The translations under genes were made by a program, and so were the position numbers. Below, piece after piece: positions 27,091 to 34,800 of a DNA stretch of 64,000 nucleotides. Each line of letters begins with the position of its first letter. The first letter of the stretch is position 1. The stretch lies in assembly GCF_000346485.2 (NCBI RefSeq), contig NZ_KQ976354.1, positions 1,175,031 through 1,239,030 on the forward strand. Reading direction: 5' to 3'. This DNA is from Scytonema hofmannii PCC 7110 (GTDB lineage Bacteria > Cyanobacteriota > Cyanobacteriia > Cyanobacteriales > Nostocaceae). The notes under the pieces were generated by a model, which was given only the letters and a program-made list of their open reading frames with translations, made no database searches and was not told where the DNA came from.

Positions 27091-27273
27091 ATGAGTATCG
27101 AGAATAGAATAGAAGCAACTGCTAAAAATATAGAAGGTAAAATCCAAGAAGTTGTGGGTGAAATTACTGGTAACCCCAATGACAAAGCTGAAGGCAAAGC
27201 AAAGCAAGCTGAAGCTCGAGTTCGCCATGGTGTAGAAAATTTGAAAGATGAGGTTAAGAAAGCTATCGACTAA
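27091..27273 (+). CDS. CsbD family stress protein
   Basis: The 60-aa protein shows the CsbD pattern: ATAKNIEGKIQEVVGEITGN followed by DKAEGKAKQAEARVRHGVEN. These small helical proteins are induced by general stress in many bacteria; the molecular role is unknown. A good ribosome-binding site, AAGGAG, precedes the ATG. A strong terminator follows, so it is monocistronic. The upstream AT-rich region (26880-27080) should hold its promoter. Confidence 0.9.
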   Translation: MSIENRIEATAKNIEGKIQEVVGEITGNPNDKAEGKAKQAEARVRHGVENLKDEVKKAID

Positions 27274-27297
27274 CTAAAATAACAGGGATTTGTATAT

Positions 27298-27340
27298 AAC
27301 AGTGTTTACTGAGAAAATCGGTAAACACTGTTTTCTTTCT
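27298..27340 (+). terminator. Rho-independent terminator after csbD-like gene
   Basis: AACAGTGTTTAC and GTAAACACTGTT form a 12-base stem, followed by TTCTTTCTT. Confidence 0.85.
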
Positions 27341-27404
27341 TATTAAGAAGCAGTATCGTGAACTCGTAATAAGCCCTACTCCCCACTCCCTTTTTCAAGA
27401 CGGT

Positions 27405-27427
27405 GTAGGTAGGGCTAAAGCCCACAA
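27405..27427. repeat. Half copy of the 26746 palindrome
   Basis: GTAGGTAGGGCTAAAGCCCA without the second arm. The rest of 27341-27694 is AT-rich with no gene; it includes the upstream region of the second response regulator. Confidence 0.8.
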
Positions 27428-27694
27428 TTTTTGGTTAAGTTGTCAAAAACGCCATAAGCAACTATAATATTATTTTTTTGAAGGATTGAATATAAGACTA
27501 GTTTGTTAATAACGAAGTACCGATCTCTCCAAAATAGGGTATGAAGCATAGTCAGAAATAATTTATTGTCCATGTCCCATACCCATTTTCAAGAATTTTT
27601 CTTGCTTGCGGGGGATGAATTTTGGTGACATCTTTCTTTTTGTATAAAATCTCTATTAGAATATCCATGTATAATGGGTAGAGGTCATTAAGCT

Positions 27695-28414
27695 ATGAGT
27701 GAAATCAAGGTCGTCGTCATTGAAGACCACAACCTTACCCGGATAGGTTTACGGGCTGCTTTACAAACTCAGGCAGAAATGAAGATTGTTGGTGAGGCGT
27801 CCAATGCAACGGAAGGGCTGCAGCTTTTGAAAACCCTGCATCCAGATGTTGCTACTATCGACATTGGTCTGCCTGATATGGATGGAATTGAACTGACACG
27901 CCAGTTCAGGCACTATCAAGCTCAGACGCAAGACTATACAACAAAACTGCTGATTCTCACAATGCAAAATAGCGATGAAGCTGTTTTAGCAGCTTTTGCA
28001 GCAGGAGCAGATTCTTACTGTATGAAGGATATTGCAACTGATAAACTGGTAGAAGCAGTCAAAACAATTCATACAGGTAGTTCTTGGATTGACCCGGCAA
28101 TTGCAGACATTATTTTGCAACAAATACGTCACGATTTCCCCGATAGCGACGGAGGAACAACGGGCAAACGAGTGATGATTAATGCTGTTGACCCAGAAAT
28201 TGAGAAAACGCTGGAAACTTATCCACTGACTGAACGGGAAATGGATGTTTTGGAGTTGATTGTTTCTGGCTGTGACAATGCAGGAATTGCCCAAAAGCTT
28301 CACCTAACAATTGGGACTGTAAAAACCCATGTCAGAAGTATTTTGAGCAAACTCTGTGTAGCTGACCGTACTCAGGCTGCTGTCCGCGCTTTGCGTTCGG
28401 GCTTGGTACAATAA
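27695..28414 (+). CDS. NarL/FixJ-type response regulator, paralogue of the 23551 gene
   Basis: The 239-aa protein has the same length and layout as the regulator at 23551. Receiver: IEDHNLTRIG, phospho-acceptor D56 in ATIDIGLPDMDG, lysine in YCMKDIAT. HTH: LTEREMDVLELIVSGCDNAG then IAQKLHLTIGTVKTHVRS. The linker (about 130-170) is the most divergent part. The two are clearly a duplicated pair with four kilobases between them. The recognition helix differs little (GTVKTHVR in both), so overlapping target sites are likely. No kinase is adjacent. Confidence 0.95.
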   Translation: MSEIKVVVIEDHNLTRIGLRAALQTQAEMKIVGEASNATEGLQLLKTLHPDVATIDIGLPDMDGIELTRQFRHYQAQTQDYTTKLLILTMQNSDEAVLAAFAAGADSYCMKDIATDKLVEAVKTIHTGSSWIDPAIADIILQQIRHDFPDSDGGTTGKRVMINAVDPEIEKTLETYPLTEREMDVLELIVSGCDNAGIAQKLHLTIGTVKTHVRSILSKLCVADRTQAAVRALRSGLVQ

Positions 28415-28477
28415 AATCTTGCCAGAATTGGTGAGGTTAGTCATTTGCGCTGCGAAAAACCTTATCAAATTTATCCA

Positions 28478-28708
28478 TTAAAGATTAATATAGATAGGTG
28501 AACCAACAGCGCTTGTTTTTAGATGAATATTAGGGTACTTAAGTACTATAAGGTATTGCCATTCTCTTAGAAAATGGTCTTTGCCGTAGCTTGCCCTATA
28601 ACAGACAGTTAGTCTGTACCTATTTTTGACCAGAACTAGTCTGGTGACCGAACCTGTACGTCTCGACCCTAATCGCTCCTCTGGTCTTTCAAAGTAGGGA
28701 TAGTGCAA
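28478..28708 (-). pseudogene. Decayed 3' end of a tnpB-family gene
   Basis: A minus-strand frame encodes PYFERPEERLGS, matching SYFRKPEDMLRS near the C-terminus of the intact TnpB-family protein at 50304. Beyond that the nucleotide sequence still aligns (CGACTAAC, GCTACGGCAAA, GCGCTnTTGGTT blocks), but the protein frame is shifted and a segment is lost. Nothing of the RuvC core remains. The order, tnpB tail on the minus strand then the start of a CHAT gene on the plus strand, is the same as at 50304-52230. Confidence 0.7.
28498..28700 (-). ncRNA. Candidate omega-RNA-like segment without its TnpB
   Basis: Reading the minus strand: a hairpin CCAGA-loop-TCTGG (28630-28644), a hairpin ACAGAC-loop-GTCTGT (28601-28617), the core GGGCAAGCTACGGCAAA (28580-28596), a hairpin CCATTTTC-loop-GAGAATGG (28559-28577) and the end block GCGCTGTTGGTT (about 28498-28511). 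The last two hairpins and the core have counterparts in the same order at 50375-50438 with different stem bases. TnpB guide RNAs are known to derive from the 3' end of tnpB. Expression is not shown by the sequence. Confidence 0.45.
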
Positions 28709-28761
28709 GCGTCGATACTTACATATCCGATTTTAACACAATTCCAAAACTTTAGTAATAT

Positions 28762-30432
28762 TTGGAGAATTTTGAACAAAAACGCTATTACTTAGTAATA
28801 GCCGATCGCAAATGGAGAAAAATGCCTCCGCCAACGCTTAAGGCAGTCGTTATTAACTTGGGAAATGGGGATCTAAACAGTGGCTTTCCTAGAGTAACCG
28901 TTCAATTGTGGGTATCGGGCTATTCTCGACCCCAGCAATTTATTGGTAGCCTACCCGCAGCACCAATTTTGGCAGAACTCTACAGTAACTGGCAATCAAT
29001 TTACAAACACCTTTGCAATCGGATGGCGAGTATGAAGGACATCCGCAGACGGTCTGTTGCCCAATTAGCAGAGGTGGATGTGGATGATGAGCTAGAAATT
29101 GAACTCGAAGGCATTACCAATATTTCACAGGATAGCTTTAATCAAGTTTGTTATCAACTAGAACAGAGCATAAATGCGTGGCTTCACTCACCAGGGTTTT
29201 TTAATGTCGCTCGCCAGGTGCGATCGCGACTGGATTCAGCATCAGAAATCCATGTCATGATTGAAACCAACGATGACTTACTGCGTCGCTTACCCTGGCA
29301 TTGTTGGCAGTTTTTTGACGACTATCCCCAAGCAGAACCAGCACTGAGTCAACCCGAATACCAGCGTGAAGGACAGGCTCAGCGAGAGACAACAAAAGTC
29401 AGAATCTTGGCGATTTTAGGCAGTAGCAAAGGAATAGATTTAAAGGCGGAACAAAGATTTCTTCAAGATTTACAAGAGGCAAAAACCGAGTTTCTTGTGA
29501 ACCCTTCCTATGAACAATTAAACCAGCAACTTCGGAATGCTCAAGGCTGGGATATTCTCTTTTTTGCCGGACACAGTCAAACCGAAGGCGAAACAGGCAG
29601 GATTTATCTCAACGACAATCCTAACAGTAACAGTTTAACAATTGAACAGTTGCAAGAAGCTCTTAAGGTAGCCATTACCAATGGGTTGAAACTGGCAATT
29701 TTCAATTCCTGTGATGGTTTAGGCTTAGCAAATTCTCTAGAAAAACTACATATTCCTACCGTAATTGTCATGCGAGAACCCGTACCCAACCGGGTAGCAC
29801 AGGAATTTTTTAGACACTTTCTCTCGGCTTTTGCACGGGAACGTTTGTCTTTATATCGAGCCGTGCGGTACGCCCGTCAGCAATTAAAAAGGTTGGAAGC
29901 TTATTTTCCCGGTGCTTCTTGGTTACCTACCATCTGTCAAAATCCTGCTGTCGAACCTCCTATCTGGCTTAACATAGCTGAACCTTTGCATTTTGTATTG
30001 ACTTCATCCCAAATTTATGATCTAGAAAAGGTTTTACTCGATCTTATTGGACCGATTGCTCCCATTCTGCTACAAAATGTGTTGGCACAGGTGGGGAATC
30101 GAAGGGAATTAATCGAGCAATTGAGGCGTCATCTGTCTCCATCTCAACAAGAGGAATTTCAGAAACAAGTCAATTTGGAGTTAACACAGCCGCTTTTAAA
30201 ACAGGAAGATAGGGTAGAAATGTTAATAGACCAATATCAGGTATTGGATGAAAATTTTATCCGTCGGTGCGAGCAAGCGTTAACCGAAGCTATCGGACCA
30301 ATTGCTCATATTCTCATTCAACAAACTCTTAGCTCTGGAGAACACTCTCGCGCAACTTTTGTCGAAAGCCTAGCTGCTAAACTTCCAAATCCTCAACTGA
30401 CATTGGCTTTCAAACAGCAGGTGCTGGGATAA
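28762..30432 (+). CDS. CHAT-domain (caspase-like) protein with C-terminal repeat domain
   Basis: About 556 aa from a TTG at 28762; a stop codon lies two codons upstream, and the first ATG (28822) would cut off the strand RYYLVIADRKW. Residues 1-190 form an N-terminal domain (AVVINLGNGDLNSGFPRVTV). The CHAT protease domain spans about 205-390, with catalytic His271 in FFAGHSQTEGETG and Cys317 in FNSCDGLGLA. The C-terminus has two copies of a 50-residue module (LDLIGPIAPILLQNVLAQVG and TEAIGPIAHILIQQTLSSGE), which resembles adaptor domains of cyanobacterial signalling and conflict proteins. CHAT proteases act in regulated death or defence, for example with gasdermins or Csx29. Partners are not obvious here. 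A remnant of the same gene start occurs at 52170. Confidence 0.85.
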   Translation: MENFEQKRYYLVIADRKWRKMPPPTLKAVVINLGNGDLNSGFPRVTVQLWVSGYSRPQQFIGSLPAAPILAELYSNWQSIYKHLCNRMASMKDIRRRSVAQLAEVDVDDELEIELEGITNISQDSFNQVCYQLEQSINAWLHSPGFFNVARQVRSRLDSASEIHVMIETNDDLLRRLPWHCWQFFDDYPQAEPALSQPEYQREGQAQRETTKVRILAILGSSKGIDLKAEQRFLQDLQEAKTEFLVNPSYEQLNQQLRNAQGWDILFFAGHSQTEGETGRIYLNDNPNSNSLTIEQLQEALKVAITNGLKLAIFNSCDGLGLANSLEKLHIPTVIVMREPVPNRVAQEFFRHFLSAFARERLSLYRAVRYARQQLKRLEAYFPGASWLPTICQNPAVEPPIWLNIAEPLHFVLTSSQIYDLEKVLLDLIGPIAPILLQNVLAQVGNRRELIEQLRRHLSPSQQEEFQKQVNLELTQPLLKQEDRVEMLIDQYQVLDENFIRRCEQALTEAIGPIAHILIQQTLSSGEHSRATFVESLAAKLPNPQLTLAFKQQVLG

Positions 30433-30440
30433 TTAACGGA

Positions 30441-31358
30441 TTAAGTTTTTTGTTGCTTTATCAAATCCATGGCAATCAACAGACTGGATCTCATGCGTTC
30501 AAAAGCGATCGCTAGTAAACCAATTTCATCTTTTGATTTTTCTTCAAAGTTAGCATTTATCTCACCCGTGCTTACAGCATTAGCTATTTTTGCAATATTT
30601 TTGATTCGTTGGATAACAACTTTCTTTAATAAAAAATTAATCAACAATATGACAGCAAAAAAGATAGTCATGATAACGAGCATAACTGAGAAGAAAGCCC
30701 GCCAAGTTTCATCAAAGACCTTTTCTGAAGGAACATAGACCATTTGAGCCGCAATAACCTGATTCAGTTGCCAACCAAACCCGTGTTCTCCATAGGTGAC
30801 TAATAAACTTTTTGGTGCAATGTCTGGACGAGAATGGCACTCAAGACAGCGCTTTTCTTCTATTTTAAATGGATGAGCTGTATAAAACTTTTTCCCCTCT
30901 GGTGTAGAGCGAAAACCCGAAAGTTCCTTGAGTTCTGGTTGTTGGCGAAAACGTTCTACCAATGCAGTTTCAAAACTATCAGCTTGGTCTCTAGGATTAG
31001 TAGGATTGAGAGCAGCGTCTTTATAGAAAAAGTCGTGATATTTGTCATTTTTGCGTAAGTATTCCGAAACCTCTCTGACTGAATAGGTTGGAATTGCCTC
31101 GGGAATAAAGGTAGAACCAGTTTCTAATTGAGGTTTGAGCAGTGGATTGACACGATCTTGGGTATAATACCGCAATGAGTTCATTGTCTGCATGAGCAAA
31201 TCAGCCTTGACGCTAATCTCGTACTCAGCTCTCTGTTGCAGAACACTCGATAGCATCAGGCTGCTAAGAAGGATGCCGACGAAGAAAGAGAGAACTAATA
31301 AAGAGTTAAACTTGGCTCCAATCTTGGCATTTAGCAAGTGAGCGTTGAATATAGCCAT
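30441..31358 (-). CDS. Haem-binding sensor (Tll0287-like/DUF3365) with HAMP domain
   Basis: The 305-aa protein has a membrane helix at about 21-40, a periplasmic Tll0287-like domain (45-215), a second membrane helix (222-246) and a HAMP linker (247-300). CLECH (C171, C174, H175) is a c-type haem attachment site, so the domain faces the lumen or periplasm. No kinase, cyclase or receptor output domain follows: the protein ends after HAMP, so it must signal through a partner or is a truncated receptor. The FYKDAALNPTNPRDQADSFE segment is typical of this domain. Convergent with the CHAT gene, nine bases apart. Confidence 0.85.
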   Translation of the reverse strand: MAIFNAHLLNAKIGAKFNSLLVLSFFVGILLSSLMLSSVLQQRAEYEISVKADLLMQTMNSLRYYTQDRVNPLLKPQLETGSTFIPEAIPTYSVREVSEYLRKNDKYHDFFYKDAALNPTNPRDQADSFETALVERFRQQPELKELSGFRSTPEGKKFYTAHPFKIEEKRCLECHSRPDIAPKSLLVTYGEHGFGWQLNQVIAAQMVYVPSEKVFDETWRAFFSVMLVIMTIFFAVILLINFLLKKVVIQRIKNIAKIANAVSTGEINANFEEKSKDEIGLLAIAFERMRSSLLIAMDLIKQQKT

Positions 31359-31399
31359 GCTTATTTATAATAATATCTTTTCAGCGATAAATTTTTTCC

Positions 31400-31850
31400 C
31401 CTAGTATAGCTAATCCTATAGTTATCATTCTACTGCCCCTAAAACTTTGAGTGTAGCTTTCTGCTCACCAGTTAAACCTGTAACACCAGTAATGTTCATG
31501 CCCTCCTATAGCCGAGCAGCTATCAGTGTTTGTTTATATACACCCGTTTTGACAAATGCTATTAAAAACAAAAGTTTCTTGTTGCAATGCCGCAATTTCT
31601 CCATCAAACAAGTCTTGAATTGAGGTAGCCACAATTTTCACTACCAGCGTATTGTTACCATAGCGATCGCACAACTGCTGCTTTTGGGCATCAGCACCCA
31701 ATCAGTAATCTTAATTACAGTAGAGAGGGTAGCCAGGGGGACGAATTTATCTCGTGAAGATTTGTTAGCGAGATTTTCCAGATAAGCGATCGCTGTTTTC
31801 ATCTGGATAGCGTTATTTACGGTTATCAAAAAGTTGTAATTGAGTAGCAA
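31400..31850 (-). pseudogene. Broken reading frame of an unrecognised protein
   Basis: The minus strand shows coding-like pieces in different frames: MKTAIAYLENLANKSSRDKF at the start, then, after a shift, GADAQKQQLCDRYGNNTLVV and IQDLFDGEIAALQQETFVFN, and a last piece ITGVTGLTGEQKATLKVLGA with a stop near 31430. I do not recognise the family. The pieces suggest one gene of about 130 codons damaged by frameshifts, just downstream of the first TpsA gene. Confidence 0.4.
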
Positions 31851-31853
31851 TTT

Positions 31854-34800
31854 CTACCGACATTCGCGGCTTAAAACTATTTGCCCTGATGTCGTGCGAT
31901 AAACACCTTGAGGTTCGATAATTGGGTCACCTTTTTTCCAGATTCCCGCATTGATGGAACTGGATTGATTGCTATAGGTAACATTCCTTACAGAACCAGT
32001 TGCGTAATTTGATACTAACAGATCGCCAGGACGGTTGGGTAAACCACCAGTACCCGTGATGGTGAAACTGTTTTGTTGTTTTTGATTGCTTCGGACTATG
32101 CAACTACTGGCAATTAGGGCATTAGAGTCAACCAAGTTTTGAGAGAGTTGGGTAAGGCTGTTTTGTAGCGAACTGTTATCAGGAGAATTCAGATTAATCG
32201 TACCCGATAAACCAAGGTCTGAACTAGCAGTAATGTCATTTGTTAGCTCTGATGGTTTGGGACGAGCTTCGATCCCAAAGATTCCTTGAGCAGTGACGTT
32301 AATATTACCACCGCGTCCTTGGAAAGCGTTAGCGGTAACATCGCTGTTTTCTTGAGGAACTGCGACAATGAATTTTGAGTTGATGTTGATGTTACCACCA
32401 TCTCCACCTTTTTGCTCAGTACCGGCGTTGGTGGTAATTTGAGCACCACGACGGAGTAAGAGTAAATCGCTGTTGAGGTTGATGTTACCACCGTTACCGG
32501 ATGCTGATTCGGCGTTGAGTCTGCCTTGGTTGTCTAAAGTAATGTTGGGTGAGTTGATTTCGATATCGCCTGTGATGCCTGAACCAGAAGAACTAACGAA
32601 AAAGCCACTGTTAGCCCTAACATTAGCGGTGCGATCGCCCAATTGAGCCTGTCGGTTGTTGTAATTAGGATCGCGACCACTAATCATTACCTTCTCAGTC
32701 GCATTGACTGCGATCGTACCTGCACTTCCATTGCTTGACGTAGTGGTGATGAGTTGTCCGCCGTTGAGTGCTTCAAAAATATTTGCCCGCACTGTCACAT
32801 CCCCTGCATTCCCTTGTCCACTAGTTGAGGCTTCAAGTTGAGCGCTATCTCGTAAAGAGAAGGAACCAGTATCAATGGTTATGTTACCCCCATTACCAAC
32901 TGTCCCCGTAGCTACAAAGCTGCCAATCCCACTGACAGAACCGTTTTTCTGCCCTGCAATATCAACATTACCAGTCACTTTCACATTGACATTGCCAGCA
33001 TCACCTCGTCCTGCGGGTTGGGTATTAGATGCACCACGAGTACTAGTTTGCAGTTGAGCACTATCAATAAGTGATAAGGAAGCAGCATTGATGTCGATAT
33101 TGCCACCTTTACCTATACCCCCTGCTTCTACCGTGCTGAATATATTACTATCTACAAGGGAAACCGCATCAACTGCCCGCACTGTCACATTCCCCGCATT
33201 CCCTTGTCCAGCAGTTGCGGCAGAAAGTTGAGCGCTATCTCGTAATGATAAGGAACCAGTATCAATGGATATGTTACCCCCATTACCAACTGTCCCCGTT
33301 TCCACTAAGCTGCCAATCCCACTGACAAGACCGTTTTTCTGCCCTGCAATATCAACATTGCCAGTCACTTTCACATTCACATTGCCAGCATCACCTCGTC
33401 CTGCGGGCTGGGTATTAGATACACCACGAGTAATAGTTAGCAGTTGAGCACCATCAGTAAGTGATAAGGAAGCAGCATTGATGTCGATATTGCCACCTTT
33501 ACCCACACCCCTTGCATCCACCGTGCTGAGGATGCCAGCGTTACCTGCAAGGGAAACCGCATCAACTGCCCGCACTGTCACATTCCCCGCATTCCCTTGT
33601 CCACGAGTTGAGGCTTCAAGTTGAGCGCCATCTCGTAAAGAGAAGGAACCAGTATCAATGGTGATGTTACCTCCATTACCAACTGTCCCCGTAGCTACAA
33701 AGCTGCGAATCCCACTGGTAAAACCGTTTTTCTGCCCTGCAATATCAACATTGCCAGTCACTTTCACATTCACATTGCCAGCATCACCTCGTCCTGCGGG
33801 TTGGGTATTAGATGCACGACGAGTAATAGTTCCCAGTTGAGCACCATCTAGTGATAAGGAAGCAGCATTGATGTCGATATTGCCACCTTTACCTATACCC
33901 CCTGCTTCTACCGTGCTGAATATATTACTATCTACAAGGGAAACCGCATCAACTGCCCGCACTGTCACGTTCCCCGCATTCCCAATTCCAGAAGTTGAGG
34001 CAGAAAGTTGAGCGTCATCTCGTAAAGAGAAGGAACCAGTATCAATGGTAATATTACCTCCGTTGCCTACTGTCCCCGTAGCCACCGAGCTAATAATCCC
34101 ACTGGCAAAACCGTTTTTCTGCCCTGCAATATTAACATTACCAGTCACTTTCACATTCACATTGCCAGCATCACCCCTTTCTGCGGGCTGGCTATTAGAT
34201 GCACCACGAGTAAGAGTTAGCAGTTGAGCACTATCAATAAGTGATAAGGAAGCAGCATTGATATCGATATTGCCACCTTTACCTATACCCCCTGCTTCTA
34301 CCGTGCTGAATATATTACTATATACAAGGGAAACCGCATCAACTGCCCACACTGTCACATTCCCCGCATTCCCTTGTCCAAAAGTTGAGGCTGCAAGTTG
34401 AGCTCTATCTCGTAAAGAGAAGGAACCAGTATCAATGGTGATGTTACCTCCATTACCAACTGTCCCCGTAGCTACAAAGCTGCGAATCCCACTGGCAAGA
34501 CCGTTTTTCTGCCCTGCAATATTAACATTGCCAGTCACTTTTATATTAACATCGCCAGCATCACCCCTTCCTGCGGGTTGGGTATTAGATGCACCACGAG
34601 TACTAGTTAGCAGTTGAGCACCATCAGTAAGTGACAAGGAAGCAGCATTGATGTCGATATTGCCACCTTTACCCACACCTCCTGCATTCACCCTGCTGAG
34701 GATGCCAGCGTTACCTGCAAGGGAAACCGCATCAACTGCCCGCACTGTTACGTTCCCCGCATTCCCTTGTCCACTAGTTGAGGCTGCAAGTTGAGCTTCA

